Positions 45,801-52,000 of a DNA stretch of 64,000 nucleotides are shown piece by piece. The notes below the pieces were generated by a model. That model did not search any database, was not told the origin of the DNA, and saw only the letters and a list, made by a program, of their open reading frames with translations. The position numbers were made by a program, and so were the translations under genes. Numbering within the stretch: position 1 is the stretch's first letter; every line of letters begins with the position of its first letter. Source of the stretch: Augochlora pura (lineage: Eukaryota; Arthropoda; Insecta; Hymenoptera; Halictidae); contig NC_135772.1 of assembly GCF_028453695.1 (NCBI RefSeq), positions 9,548,001-9,612,000 on the forward strand, in the 5' to 3' direction.

Positions 45801-46003
45801 CTCCGCACATAGATGAGAACGATGTTCAGACAATCTCTCATAAATGCGAGGTGCTACCACTGGAAGAGTACACGGATAAGTTAGGTAAAGAACCCGATGA
45901 TCAGAGGTACCTTACGATCTACGACAATAACGACATTTACTATTTGGCCGGTCACTACGACCCTACCACGCACCTCTTAACCACGCGACCCGGGGTTGTT
46001 TGA
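6659..46003 (+). CDS. wge: winged eye / BAHCC1-TNRC18 family chromatin protein, 16 exons, 5' end not found
   Basis: Spliced gene: 6659-6889, 15406-15570, 18102-18398, 24182-24292, 25266-25508, 27952-28106, 30412-31215, 33875-35925, 39427-39715, 40810-41019, 41429-41743, 42141-42572, 42667-42895, 43747-44167, 44500-45031, 45785-46003. All introns are GT-AG, phases match at each junction, and the joined frame is open for about 2233 residues. Order: low-complexity N-terminal half with Psi-K-x-E motifs, AT-hooks near residues 1345 and 1474, tandem Tudor-like region about 1710-1843, His/Lys-rich segment about 1930-1980, BAH domain about 2095-2225. Known of the family: nuclear chromatin proteins. 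Drosophila Wge overexpression turns eye towards wing fate, and the human BAH domains read methylated histone H3 tails (H3K27me3 for BAHCC1, H3K9me3 for TNRC18). The first codon seen is preceded by an acceptor, so at least one upstream exon is missing. Confidence 0.85.
6890..8300. other. intron sequence with GC-rich block
   Basis: After an AT-rich start, about 7560-8260 is clearly richer in G and C than its surroundings. It has a 10-base inverted repeat CACTGATTGG / CCAATCAGTG (7776-7785 and 7809-7818) and a CCAAT-like plus TTATATC combination. A 92-residue frame at 7782-8060 shows no recognisable domain. It may be an old retroelement piece or a regulatory element. Confidence 0.35.
8301..9587 (+). 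mobile_element. full-length mariner, broken transposase
   Basis: The ends TTGGATTGGCAAGAAAGTAA and the inverse of TTGGGCTAACAAGAAAATAA are flanked by TA (8299-8300, 9588-9589). Length 1287 bases is typical. The transposase starts at 8483 with MERKKQHFRHILLFYF, has WFKKFRSRDFSLKDDQRSGR, IWWDYKGVAYFEQLP, HHDNAG and PPYSPDLAPSDYHLF. Stops at 8828-8830 and 8948-8950 and a frameshift near 9240 inactivate it. Confidence 0.92.
9588..12799. other. intron sequence, nothing coding recognised
   Basis: Mostly AT-rich. An isolated element end (AAAGGGTTAA) sits near 9736-9745. A CpG-richer patch at 10040-10330 contains a 13-base perfect hairpin. The rest shows no reading frame or repeat that I can support. 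Confidence 0.4.
10189..10224. repeat. perfect 13-base inverted repeat
   Basis: TTGCTCTCGGAGC and its exact complement GCTCCGAGAGCAA are separated by 10 bases. Location is within the large first wge intron. Function unknown. Confidence 0.7.
12800..13603 (+). mobile_element. mariner remnant with duplicated 5' part and nested element
   Basis: The ends TTGGGTTGACAATTAAGTGA and the inverse of TTGGGTTGGCAACTAAGTAA are flanked by TA. The transposase start region (GQEVHFRHILLHYFQKG) appears at about 12985-13045 and again, slightly changed, at about 13155-13213. The 5' stretch of roughly 170 bases is therefore duplicated in tandem. A TTAA-flanked element occupies 13253-13476. The rest of the transposase is deleted. 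Confidence 0.8.
13253..13476. mobile_element. TTAA-flanked element nested in a mariner
   Basis: The left end TTAACACATTAAAGGCGGGA and the right end's complement TTAACACATTAAAGGTGGGG form inverted repeats with TTAA at each edge. Inside, a 44-base unit beginning TTAAAGGNGGGAGT repeats at 13261, 13305 and 13349, so the left terminus has been amplified. Confidence 0.75.
13604..15405. other. intron sequence before wge exon 2
   Basis: No exon is recognised. A purine-rich stretch at about 14630-14890 gives long pyrimidine-rich frames on the minus strand that look like compositional artefacts. The frames around 14775-15156 on the plus strand carry no domain. Confidence 0.35.
15406..15570 (+). CDS. 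wge: wge coding exon 2
   Basis: The acceptor is CACAG at 15401-15405 after TCTGTCT, and the donor GTGAGT is at 15571. It is a phase 1-1 exon of 165 bases, so skipping it keeps the frame. The peptide is Gly/Val-rich, then has a His-rich stretch (SLSHHTSHHASYHHFQP) before the donor. No named domain. The phase match with both neighbours is the main support. Confidence 0.75.
15720..16019. mobile_element. TTAA-flanked short element, 300 bases
   Basis: The left end TTAACCCTAGAAAGATAACC and the right end's complement TTAACCCTAGGAAGATAACC differ at a single base, with TTAA at both edges. This matches piggyBac-type non-autonomous elements. No coding capacity. It lies about 150 bases after wge exon 2. 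Confidence 0.85.
16020..18101. other. intron sequence before wge exon 3
   Basis: Apart from the Tc1 remnant at 17060-17590, no exon or repeat is recognised. Short frames on the minus strand at 16357-16854 have no visible domain. Confidence 0.35.
17060..17590 (-). pseudogene. Tc1-type transposase remnant
   Basis: On the minus strand the blocks MIWGGIGYIEKTD, QGKMNSASYLRL, FQQDNAAIHTAK and NIIENYWG appear in the order of a Tc1-type transposase C-terminal half. The Asp of QQDNA and the Glu of IIENYW are 34 residues apart, the DD34E spacing of Tc1 relatives. Stops between the pieces show it is dead. Confidence 0.85.
18102..18398 (+). CDS. wge: wge coding exon 3, poly-alanine exon
   Basis: The acceptor is TTGTTAG ending at 18101, and the donor GTGAGT starts at 18399. 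It is phase 1-1, 297 bases. The peptide begins STAMTVGGATLVHCGGTGG, has four tandem copies of a Leu-Asn-Ser/Ala-Ser/Thr unit (SSLNSSLNSSLNSTLGS), then two alanine runs separated by WPPTLWQYP. Alanine is encoded by mixed GCG/GCC/GCA/GCT codons, so the runs are not a simple triplet slippage product. Such low-complexity tracts are typical of this family's N-terminal half. Confidence 0.8.
18399..18864. other. intron sequence after wge exon 3
   Basis: Reading frame stays open past the donor for about 150 bases, but the residues become hydrophobic and unlike the exon. No further feature seen. Confidence 0.35.
18865..19465 (+). mobile_element. internally deleted Tc1-type element
   Basis: Near-perfect inverted ends: TACAGTCAGTCCCATAAGTA at the left and its complement at the right (CTTATGGGACTGACTGTA). 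The similarity continues for some 60 bases. Inside, VWNSIEPNIALKLVESMPNR followed by a stop and NDVIRHDGGPTKY matches the usual C-terminal end of Tc1 transposases. About two thirds of the transposase gene is missing. Confidence 0.88.
19730..19979. repeat. foldback element with long inverted arms
   Basis: About 95 bases at the left (from AGGTAATTCG through GACCAATAAGAGGCGAGATC) pair imperfectly with the inverted right arm (GAGCTCGCCACTTATTGGTC through GACCT). Only about 50 bases lie between the arms. No clear target duplication. The transcript could fold into a long hairpin. Confidence 0.75.
20013..20250. mobile_element. TTAA-flanked short element, 238 bases
   Basis: The left end TTAACCTGTTACCTGCGTAC and the right end's complement TTAACCAGTTAGCTGCGTCA are inverted repeats with TTAA at both edges. 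Non-coding. Confidence 0.75.
20251..22732. other. intron sequence between wge exons 3 and 4
   Basis: AT-rich with a G-rich patch near 21040-21062. No exon, transposase or repeat pair recognised. A single element-like end, TTAACACGTTCCGTGCC, occurs near 20383 without a partner. Confidence 0.4.
22733..24036 (+). mobile_element. full-length mariner, broken transposase
   Basis: The ends TTGAGAGCACAAATTAGTTC and the inverse of TTGGGAGTACACATTAGTTC are flanked by TA (22731-22732, 24037-24038). Transposase blocks from about 22906: FVLTKQHFREILVFCF, WFRRFKNGDFSVEDKPRSGQ, then in other frames QEELTESLGVTQQAVSIRLK, DEKWIFYDNPK, LCIWWDQKGVVYYEL, LHDNARPR and PPYSPDIAPSGYWLF. Frameshifts, stops and a Gly in place of the third catalytic Asp make it inactive. 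It lies just upstream of wge exon 4. Confidence 0.92.
24182..24292 (+). CDS. wge: wge coding exon 4
   Basis: The acceptor is TTTTGCAG ending at 24181, and the donor GTACGC starts at 24293. It is phase 1-1, 111 bases (37 codons). The peptide includes MPMEPVGFPQMGVGVQGG and then DPNTGHLLLIH, a hydrophobic stretch that resembles a recurrent motif in this family's N-terminal region. The short exon sits just downstream of a mariner element that ends at 24036. Confidence 0.75.
24293..25265. other. intron between wge exons 4 and 5
   Basis: AT-rich, no transposon or exon recognised. An open frame continues upstream of the exon 5 acceptor from about 25124, but it is hydrophobic and unlike the exon. 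Confidence 0.4.
25266..25508 (+). CDS. wge: wge coding exon 5, poly-proline exon
   Basis: The acceptor is AAACAG ending at 25265, and the donor GTGAGT starts at 25509. It is phase 1-1, 243 bases. The peptide begins QMQQAVVWPNYSNHNSG, has a proline-leucine run with eleven consecutive prolines, then LQLLSDIGGARLVLTESKRK and a VKIE sumoylation-type motif at 25463-25474. Poly-proline of this kind could bind SH3, WW or EVH1 domains (inference). Confidence 0.78.
25676..26224 (+). mobile_element. mariner-like short element, copy 2, complete
   Basis: It begins TTAGGTTGGTGCATATGAAA and ends with the inverted form of the same terminus (CATGCATCAACCTAA), with TA on both sides (25674-25675 and 26225-26226). 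Its 549 bases are too few for a transposase, so it is non-autonomous. It contains a reading frame at about 25690-25974 that is nearly identical in copy 1. It lies in the intron between wge exons 5 and 6. Confidence 0.8.
26566..27850 (-). mobile_element. full-length mariner, minus orientation, broken transposase
   Basis: The ends TTAGGGTGTCCTATAAGTTT and the inverse of TTAGGTTGTCCCATAAGTTT are flanked by TA. On the minus strand: MESQKKHLRHVMLHCFKKGY, RFKKFRAGNFELKDEDRSDR, SVREILDATNIPKTTVPNHL, LCIWWDWKGVVYYELLP and LTPDLTPSNYHFF (the third catalytic Asp is Asn here), then the C-terminal helix. Several frameshifts and a stop separate these blocks. Confidence 0.9.
27952..28106 (+). CDS. wge: wge coding exon 6
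   Basis: The acceptor is TTCTGCAG ending at 27951, about 100 bases after the end of a mariner element at 27850. The donor GTAGGT starts at 28107. It enters with two bases and leaves in phase 0, the point where the gene switches from phase 1 to phase 0 introns. The peptide contains MAGAIMPDAPLVTTLHYYPH and QISQAEPTHC. No domain assigned. Confidence 0.75.
28789..29041. mobile_element. short inverted-repeat element, CACTTTACC family, copy 1
   Basis: It begins CACTTTACCGGCCGATAGCC and ends GATCGGTCGGTAAAGTG. It is similar along its whole length to 39989-40250. Flanked by GTAT on both sides, which looks like a 4-base target duplication. Non-coding. Confidence 0.8.
29652..29898. mobile_element. 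TTAA-flanked short element
   Basis: The left end TTAACCCTTTGCGGTCGAAT and the right end's complement TTAACCCTTTGCAGTCGGAG are inverted repeats with TTAA at each edge. Related in the interior to 518-743 and, at the left end, to 32195-32437. Confidence 0.82.
30412..31215 (+). CDS. wge: wge coding exon 7, acidic exon with tandem acceptor
   Basis: The donor GTGAGT starts at 31216. The start is uncertain: AG dinucleotides at 30408, 30411 and 30432 all give phase 0 and an open frame, and a stop codon at 30406-30408 rules out anything earlier. TAGCAG at 30406-30411 is a NAGNAG tandem acceptor. I chose the CAG. The roughly 268-residue peptide has a VKQE motif (30625-30636), a Thr run (TTTTTTTV), a highly acidic stretch (EDDEDDEEDE) and a charged end (DRHKERKRSY). 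The long frames on the opposite strand are shadows. Confidence 0.78.
31467..31638 (+). repeat. 75-base direct duplication with 22-base spacer
   Basis: The block beginning GGAAGAATGTTAGGTTTTTA occurs at 31467 and again at 31564, ending GTTGTTGTTAAA both times. It appears identical in both copies. Confidence 0.85.
32011..32131 (-). mobile_element. left-end fragment of a mariner related to 26566-27850
   Basis: AGGGTGTCCCCTAAGTTTCT followed by about 100 bases resembling the first 120 bases of the mariner at 26566. It ends where a second copy of the same left end begins. Confidence 0.7.
32132..32537 (-). mobile_element. deleted mariner carrying a TTAA element
   Basis: The ends TTAGGGTGTCCATTAAGTTT and the inverse of TTAGGGTGTCCCATAAGTTC are flanked by TA. 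Only short stretches near each end resemble the 1285-base relative. A TTAA-flanked element fills 32195-32437. Confidence 0.8.
32195..32437. mobile_element. TTAA-flanked element nested in a mariner remnant
   Basis: The left end TTAACCCTTTGCACTCCAGT and the right end's complement TTAACCCCTTATACTCAAAA have TTAA at both edges. The left part resembles the element at 29652. Mariner sequence resumes immediately outside each edge. Confidence 0.75.
33438..33690 (+). repeat. tandem repeat, unit 120 bases
   Basis: The motif CATTGAGT recurs at 33438, 33558 and 33678, giving two full 120-base units and a partial third. Long shared blocks include GGTTAAACGACTGTAGGAGT. Confidence 0.88.
33875..35925 (+). 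CDS. wge: wge coding exon 8, largest exon, with AT-hook
   Basis: The acceptor is TTCTAG ending at 33874, and the donor AAG/GTGAAT is at 35926. It enters in phase 0 and leaves in phase 2, encoding about 683 residues that are mostly charged, polar and probably disordered. Visible features are two sumoylation-type motifs, VKQE (34139-34150) and VKKE (34667-34678), Asn runs (around 34620-34640 and 34979-35002), many Glu/Lys repeats, and an AT-hook at the end (SPGRPRKKSH) that should bind the minor groove of AT-rich DNA. Codon use is GC-richer than the flanking introns, as expected of real coding DNA. Confidence 0.85.
35926..38098. other. intron between wge exons 8 and 9, first part
   Basis: AT-rich. 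It contains one 91-base palindromic element (36878-36968). A 71-residue minus-strand frame at 37176-37391 has no domain. Confidence 0.4.
36878..36968. mobile_element. very small inverted-repeat element
   Basis: AACCCTTATCACTCCA at the left and its exact complement TGGAGTGATAAGGGTT at the right enclose about 55 bases. The left edge is TTAA and the right TTAC, so a decayed TTAA duplication is likely. At 91 bases it is barely more than two termini. Confidence 0.7.
38099..39375 (-). mobile_element. full-length mariner, minus orientation, broken transposase
   Basis: TTAGGTGAAGTAAAAAGTTC at the left and its near-exact inverse at the right are flanked by TA. On the minus strand: MEVKKEKNRYSLQYHYNEGE, WFQRFRSGNMNVEDE, STYSIARELNLSQKTAWNHL and, in other frames, a WWVWKGIFHYELLP-like block and the C-terminal part. 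A stop after EIDPFL and later frameshifts inactivate it. It is the same family as 53229-54516 and ends about 50 bases before wge exon 9. Confidence 0.92.
39427..39715 (+). CDS. wge: wge coding exon 9
   Basis: The acceptor is TTTACAG ending at 39426, and the donor GTAAGT starts at 39716. It takes one base to complete the codon left by exon 8 and leaves in phase 0. The peptide is Pro/Ser-rich: SDHGPLASPPMLEPISSPQK, then a hydrophobic-proline stretch (IPSIPIPVPPVVSPITVLPP). The acceptor lies only about 50 bases after the right end of a mariner element, so branch point and tract are squeezed into that gap. Confidence 0.78.
39716..40809. other. intron between wge exons 9 and 10
   Basis: Holds the CACTTTACC-family element 39989-40250. 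Otherwise nothing recognised. Confidence 0.5.
39989..40250. mobile_element. short inverted-repeat element, CACTTTACC family, copy 2
   Basis: It begins CACTTTACCAACCGATAGCC and ends ACCGGTCGGTAAAGTG. It is collinear with 28789-29041. Here the flanks are TTAA on the left and TTAG on the right. Confidence 0.8.
40810..41019 (+). CDS. wge: wge coding exon 10, second AT-hook
   Basis: The acceptor is TTTTTAG ending at 40809, and the donor GTAAGT starts at 41020. It is phase 0-0, 210 bases. It encodes an AT-hook with a basic lead-in (SKKRKVGRPRKLM), then VRHLTETIVAKKPKSKSSM. AT-hooks of the form GRPRK are known minor-groove DNA binders, and the basic residues could also serve as a nuclear localisation signal. 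Confidence 0.82.
41020..41428. other. intron between wge exons 10 and 11
   Basis: AT-rich, no feature beyond the splice sites. Confidence 0.6.
41429..41743 (+). CDS. wge: wge coding exon 11
   Basis: The acceptor is CTTTTTAG ending at 41428, and the donor GTAACG starts at 41744. It is phase 0-0, 315 bases. The peptide starts CVSKTAYTPLPFKGVLSTMK, then is Lys-rich with a helical charged stretch (ILAEKAKLSQELKLEKQNK) that may form a short coiled coil. An LKTE motif lies at 41645-41656. Confidence 0.8.
41744..42140. other. intron between wge exons 11 and 12, with degenerate tandem repeat
   Basis: Between about 41930 and 42090 a loose unit of the form TTTAAGAANTNNACATC recurs five to seven times (for example TTTAAGAAATTAACATCGTC and TTTAAGAAATTAACATTTCT). 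Otherwise AT-rich. Confidence 0.55.
42141..42572 (+). CDS. wge: wge coding exon 12, basic stretch and first Tudor-like half
   Basis: The acceptor is TTGTTTCAG ending at 42140, and the donor GTAAAA starts at 42573. It is phase 0-0, 432 bases. It has a strongly basic region (KSKKKKRKSSSSSPSRHK, a likely nuclear localisation signal), repeated EKPEK units, and then a conserved block (LRVLTAMGGLFYAGRLSAVQ, followed by DVYAITLDGERGNRPHI). That block matches the first part of the tandem Tudor-like region of the BAHCC1/TNRC18/Wge family. Confidence 0.85.
42667..42895 (+). CDS. wge: wge coding exon 13, second Tudor-like domain
   Basis: The acceptor is TCGTAG ending at 42666 (a second AG at 42673 would change the phase), and the donor GTGAGC starts at 42896. 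It enters in phase 0 and leaves in phase 1. The peptide has the Tudor-type pattern LPPGTRLCAYWSQQYRCLYPG, then VSVEFDDGDSGRIALDDIRL. It is one of the best-conserved parts of the family, and the aromatic residues YW, Y and Y could line a methyl-lysine pocket (inference). Confidence 0.88.
42896..43746. other. intron between wge exons 13 and 14
   Basis: It includes a CpG-rich patch at about 43290-43530 in AT-rich surroundings. No exon recognised there. Confidence 0.45.
43747..44167 (+). CDS. wge: wge coding exon 14, His/Lys-rich
   Basis: The acceptor is TTGTAG ending at 43746, and the donor AG/GTTCGT at 44168 is a weak match to consensus. It enters with two bases and leaves in phase 2. The peptide begins EYDPNPLLSLGKRRRQTS, a recognisable family motif. 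It ends in a long run of KH, HK and RK repeats (KKHKKHKCCDEHRKHK and on) that should be strongly positive and may bind nucleic acid or metal. Confidence 0.82.
44168..44499. other. intron between wge exons 14 and 15
   Basis: 332 bases, T-rich, bounded by a weak donor and a strong acceptor. No other feature. Confidence 0.6.
44500..45031 (+). CDS. wge: wge coding exon 15, N-terminal part of BAH domain
   Basis: The acceptor is ATTTTTCAG ending at 44499, and the donor GTAAGA starts at 45032. It takes one base to finish a Ser codon and leaves in phase 0. An acidic lead precedes a conserved linker (LPARQLWGWAGKGYRRPGAK) and the start of the BAH domain (FFRAIKRGNETIQIGDSAVF, LSTGRPDRPYIGRIESMWE, IKWFYHPEET). 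The tryptophan in SMWE and the aromatics of KWFYHPEE are the residues that line the histone-tail pocket in reader BAH domains. Confidence 0.9.
45134..45640 (-). mobile_element. mariner ends around a foreign segment
   Basis: Same family as 8301-9587 in reverse orientation: TTGGGTTGGCAAGAAAGTAA at the left and the inverse of the 5' end at the right, with TA flanks (45132-45133, 45641-45642). The noncoding ends match base for base with few changes. The transposase gene is absent and is replaced by about 260 bases of unrelated sequence. It lies in the last wge intron. Confidence 0.85.
45201..45433 (+). repeat. candidate LTR segment inside the mariner
   Basis: Begins TGTTGAGG and ends CCCACAACA, so TGTTG and CAACA form the short inverted ends expected of an LTR. 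It carries AATAAA near 45382. GTGGGTGCTGC follows, which might be part of a primer-binding region. No 5-base target duplication flanks it. The call rests on termini and length only. Confidence 0.4.
45785..46003 (+). CDS. wge: wge last coding exon, C-terminal part of BAH domain
   Basis: The acceptor is GTTCAG ending at 45784. The exon is read in phase 0 to a TGA stop at 46001-46003. The peptide starts GALFESPHIDENDVQTISHK and ends with YYLAGHYDPTTHLLTTRPGV, the typical close of the BAHCC1/TNRC18/Wge BAH domain. The protein stops a few residues after the domain, as in the family. Confidence 0.9.
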   Translation, partial: GALFESPHIDENDVQTISHKCEVLPLEEYTDKLGKEPDDQRYLTIYDNNDIYYLAGHYDPTTHLLTTRPGVV

Positions 46004-49000
46004 GAACAGCTAAAGCTGACGATTAAGCTAACGGGCGTTACTTAATTGTCGTCAGCAATCTGATTAAATACTGCGAAATAACTATGAAACGCCGTGGTCG
46101 CGTTACCGCTACAATTCGTACTTACCGTTGGTTTGGCGAACGATAGCTGAACGATTCCGGTACGAGAAATACTGCGTACAACGAGCAAGCCATACATTTG
46201 TAATTCACAAATGTGATTAGCTGTCGGAACATACAGTTCGTATTGTACTTTGACGAAACTCGCGAGTTTCAATCACAAGGCACAAGCATTAATTATGGTC
46301 GCAGTGAACGGGACGTCTTATTTTCGATTTTTGTTCTCTCTATGGTCACACATTGTTGTGAATGTTGATTTGCATTTAATCATATTTTTGGGCGAGCACA
46401 TGACATAAATTGGGATTCATGTCCATGGTTGTTGATTAATAGTATCTTGCGTCTTTCATATCGTTCGAGCTTATCTTTCGTTCACCGGTGACTTTTCTAT
46501 CGAAGAAACATATTTTTTCCAAATGTCTCGATTCATTGTTGCGGATTAGTAGGTTGCAGCGAGAGATCTGCGAACGAGATGTTCTAGAGCGTCCCAACAG
46601 GCACGTGCAACGACGAGTTGCATTATTGTTCGAGCAGGTGTATATCGGATGAACCTGGTATTGTGATAGTTTTATATACGACACGCGGATCGGGACGACG
46701 AGTTGCCGAGATTCGAGTTGAACGCGGTGCGCGGAGGAGGCTTGTGCCTTGTGTAACAGAATTCAAAAAAAAAAAACGAAAGACACTCTCTGCTCCGTGA
46801 TCGGGTTGACGATTGCGGATCGCCGGAGAGCAGGGACGCGCGTATTAATGATTCTATATAGGAGAGATGCAATAAAAGTATACCAAGCGGCATTACGACG
46901 ATGCGAGAGAATCTACGAGGACTCTTGATGAAGAATGTTTTATCTACTGTGTATATAATATACATGCATAGAGTCTATTATATGGATGTTGTACATAAAC
47001 GTTAAGATACCTAAACGACGAAGGAGACACGCCTCTAATTGTTAATCGTTAGACCGATGTTTAAATAATACTATCGTCCGACCGTAAAGAAGATATGCGA
47101 GCGAGAGGAGATTCCACGGGAACCTCTGCTGGATCTCTGTAGAGATTTCTCGAGTCCCGAGTTTTCCAAATAGAGACCTTCCCTTTCCAATACTCTGGCG
47201 ATCAACACAAACAAACAGGGATACAGTATATGTACTTAGATTAAGAATCGCCTGCTCGTGTCCCTCCGATTTTCTCCGTGGTCTTTGCGGCGGCCGCTCG
47301 ATAAGCGAGCGAGCTTGAGACGACTCCGGGGATGGACACTTGCGCGATCCAGTTACAGAGCGATCAATGACGCGCCAAGCATACAGAAGCGATCACTGTC
47401 GAGCGGCCTCTGTATTTGTTTTTCTTTTTCGTAGGATCTAGAACGATCCATCGACTGCGACGCGAGCGGGCGTCCTTCTCGTTTTATTTTTCAACAATGC
47501 AAGAAAAACCAAGCATTGTCGCTGGTGATAAGAGACAAGGTGCTACACACAATCTGTTTGTGGGCTACGCGTGACTGTTCCCCCAAAATGTCGACCGACA
47601 GGTAGAGGTGCGATTATTGATTACGGATAAATTTTGTAATATCGTTATAGCGAATTAATCGGCTAAGGTAGATAACGATTTAATTTATTAGATCGACAGG
47701 AAACGGACTATAGTTTTGGCGCATAAGATGAAAAGTGAACATTCTTAACAACTACTTCTTTTTAAAGTTACTGAAACTATGAAAAGTCTTTCATACGAAA
47801 CGATTGAATGGATTTCTTAATTCAAGCAAACATCGTAATAAAAATGACGAGAAGTTTTTTCATACCATTTCATCGTCGTTTTTATAAACCAATTCATGTC
47901 AATGTCTTTTAGTTAACCAAAACTTCTGGTTTGTAATTTGAAAAATGGTTTTTTTTATGAAAAAATTTAGATCAATTCAGTTATGTGCTATACATATATT
48001 TAGATCAGAACAGTTATGTACGATTATTAATATATTGAAATATAGGCGCTGTCTTCAATGAAATGAAAATAATTAATCAATATTTTAGTTTAAGACGGCT
48101 ATATGATTTCGATACGATTTATCCGTGGTTCCATCGATGGTCGCAACTCTACCAGAGGGCGGTTCAAGTCCCCGCGAGTTGATTTGATTCGTCGCAGGAT
48201 TAAGCGATGCGGAACTTGTAGCGTTAAGGCCTTTTAATTATAGTGGCACACGGAAGTACGTGAACGATTATTTTTGTGGTTGTCGATCAGTGAATTCTGT
48301 ATTTCAAATGAAACCATTTAAAACGGTATGGTATCTGCGAGAAGGATTTTTGAAACATGAACATTACAAAAATATTTCAATGCCTTCTGTTTAACGGTTT
48401 ACGAGCCCCGTCACTAATAACTTGGACTAGAAGTATTTTAAAACAAAACAGAATCATAATGTTTAAGGTCAACCACTTTGAAGCGTCCGATTATTTTCAC
48501 CTGCTAAATGAAATCGTTTGATCATCGATATGATCTTTAACCTCTTAGGCACGGTTGGATTTTGCGCGAATAAAGTTTTTTGCAACTAAATTATCATTTT
48601 ATCATTATCTGTATATAGTATTAATTACATATATTCTTTTCTTAGTGTATTGTACATACACACTTTCATTGTAATCGTTTACTTTAATAATTAATAAAAT
48701 AGTAATTGAGTCGAGCACGAAACATTCACGAAAGCCACTATAGTGGCGCGTCGTGCTTAAGAGGTTAATGTACCTCTATACTTCGTATACAGTTTTCACT
48801 GTCTTGGTCACCAGTGACAACAATCTATTATAGATTGACACTTTTAATGTTAATATAATGCCATGAGAATGGTATTACAATACTGTCATTCTTATATTGG
48901 TTGAATAACTCTGGAAGTAAAATGAATGTTGTCACCCGCTGAGAATCACAAAAGCATGCATCGTATTACTTTCTCGTGCCACTGTAAGCTTACTTTCTAC

Positions 49001-52000
49001 GAATTGGGTAAGTTCTTTTGTCGAAAGGAAAGATACGAATCGCGTTGACTCGAGACTGTAAAATGACTCCCTGGTTGTTTTTATCGAGGCAGAGCTCTTG
49101 TCCTTTCGGTTCCTGCGATTGTTATACCGAGAGCAGAAACGTCTACTGCTCGCAACGGGACGAGACACGATCTTAGTACAAACTGTAGTTACAATAATCG
49201 GCCATGTGATTTCGGCGATAACGATAAAAGTACTTATGCGTGCGATGGCGTGCGAGTTCATGGATATACGATGGTACCCGTCCTGGGGTCTCCGCGTATG
49301 CAACCATCAGTCTCCGATAGATCTCCGTTTGTACAGCGATCGTTGGTCGCGCGACGACAAATCGAGTTTCGAATTCGTCGTTCGATTGATCCGGGCAACG
49401 ATGATCTTGTCGTTTCCAGCAAGTATCGATCGGTGCACGCCACGCGCGCGGTCTCTGTATATTTCCATGGTATTTTTGTCGTTTCTCCGGGGATCACTTT
49501 ACACTGACTTATCCTCGACGCTTCGGTTCTGTGAGAAGCAGCTTACGCGTAGACAAACGTAGAGGAGGCATGTTCGCTTGTAGATTTGTAAATACGTAGA
49601 CTAGGAATAGATCTAAGGAAATGTCGGTGTCCTCGATCGTTTTTTTTTTATACGTCCCGATCGAATTTACCCGTAATCGCTCCACCCCTTCCCCTTCGCT
49701 CGGCGATTAACCGAAAAAAAAAAACGAGACAAAAGTGAAACGAAATTCCGGTCCGAAGGTATCATATTAGAATCTAGAGTATGGATCGGTGCGTAGACTA
49801 TATGTATAGACCTCTAAATGGCTCCACGAAACGTTTCAGACGATCCTGTCGATTTTTAGCGATGCAGTTGAGATTTTCATTCGAGCACTTGTGCAATCTG
49901 TTGCGACACTATCGGTCCGAAGCTATCGGTTCGATGAATTAATTCAGCTGGGAAACATGGTCACGACGAGATCATTTACGAAAATTCGCCCTCGTGGACG
50001 ATGACTTTCTGCAAGAAGCAGGGATTCTTTTGAGTGAAGATTCTCGTTTAGCGAGGCTAGAAAATTGTTATTTAAACGTTCATATCTGTGATGGAATGAA
50101 CACTAGAAATCTGCAGTTCTCGACACTTGATGGTATGTTCATAAACACAACTTTTTTCATTATATTCTAGCATACTAAAATATGCAATTTCCTGGAACAA
50201 GGACATTTGTACAGGAACAGTGTATAAAACACTAGTTGATAACACAATATGTAAACTAACAAACTATGTTTAATATTATGATGTGTATATAATGTGTAAA
50301 AATGTGTTTGTAAGAGATTATTGAATGAATTAATGTATTCGAGTTTATTGAATTGGCTGGAAAGTAGGTTTCCGGTGAAAAATAGATTTAAATGATTCTT
50401 AACATTGGATTTTGATATTCTTAACACGTTCATTGTCTCTGTTATGGCGTAACGTGGATTTATTTTAATATATTTAACGATTTTGATATATCTGAGTATT
50501 TATTCGAATTTCGAGCTAGTTTATGAACGCGGTTGAGTAAAGCGATAGCACATAGCATGATAATAAAAAAGAAATCGTAACTTCAGTTTACTAAATTATG
50601 ATCTGCGAAACATTGTCAACGTATAGTGGAGACTATTAAAGTAAATAAACGCCGAGAACTACAGATTCTAATGTCACAACATTCCGTTACAAAAAAAGAG
50701 AATCGTTAACCATAATTGTCTAGCCTCGTAGATTTTCATTTAACACAGGCAGTCAAGGCCGCGAATCACAATTCGATGTAGCTCCGCATCATCGGATATT
50801 TTGTCGCTCCGAACAGATTTTGTACATACTCTTGACTCGTAAAGATGGACGGGTCTCGAAAAGACGAGACAAGGTGCCCATATATCTCGCACCGACACTT
50901 CTTTGTTCTTGAAAACTCTCTTCATGGAATTGAGGCGCGTTCGGGAGAGCTACACAGGTTGCTTGAGAATAATAGACGACGTGTCCTTCGGGAGGAGACA
51001 TCCGAAGCGCGATTTGCTCTGTTCCGGCAGATTCGGGAATTCAAGACTCGGCGAGACAATTTTTCTAATGACACACAAAATGTATACCGTTCGAGCTAAT
51101 CGAGCCCGCTGTGTAAGGATTTTCTAGGTTTTAAGCGCGCGATCGTCGTGTAACGGATGGACGAAAGGTTCGCGTTCTCTGCGTTCGACGGCGACGGTAT
51201 CTTCTCTAATTCTCGTTCGATTTTACTCTCTCTCTCTCTCTCTTTCTCTATCACTCTCGTGATTATTGATGCTTCGGACACTGACATTTTCTCGGCAGAT
51301 TTTTCTGTAGCAAGAGGAGACACGAGCATTTCGTCGATCCAACACCGTGAAAAGAGGATCCGAACGCGGACCCCTTCTTCGTCGCGTTGCGGTATTTGAT
51401 TAATTGCCATTTGTATCTAATTGTTCGCGGCAACGACGGCGGCGACGACGACGGCGGTAAACTGCGATAGATAGCGTTCAAATGGAACACACGCGGACTT
51501 GTATGTATAGTTTACGTGGTTAAGGATGCGCGCTGATGACTTACGTATGGGAAGTGAGGATACGCGAACACTGACGACAAAGGTGAAAAGAATATTTTAT
51601 CCTAGAGAATCGAAATTGTTCTATTTTATTAAACGGAGAATAAAAAAACGCGGATAGTCGATCTAACAATGTAGGAGAAACGTGAATGTGTGAATGCGAG
51701 TAAGTATATAGTGAGGTAAATAATGACAAGAACAAGAACAAAAACAAAAAAAGAATAAAAGCAGCATATGAAATGTCAAAAAAAGAATATCTATATATAG
51801 ATATATATATATATATAAGTAAAAAATATATATATATACATATACGAGGCGGAATTAAATCGTAATTGCGCGAGACGCGAAACCAGAAAACTTAGGAGAC
51901 CTTCAAGGAGACGCGCGACTGTTTTGAACCCAAAAGTCTGAGAACAAAAAAAAGAAAACAAAGAAAAGAAAATGAAAAAGAAACAAGAACACAAGAAAAT

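Noticed and set aside
48131..48185. tRNA-like B-box GGTTCAAGTCC
   Set aside because: The T-arm does not pair (mismatches at two of five positions), and no acceptor stem or A-box at the right distance was found.
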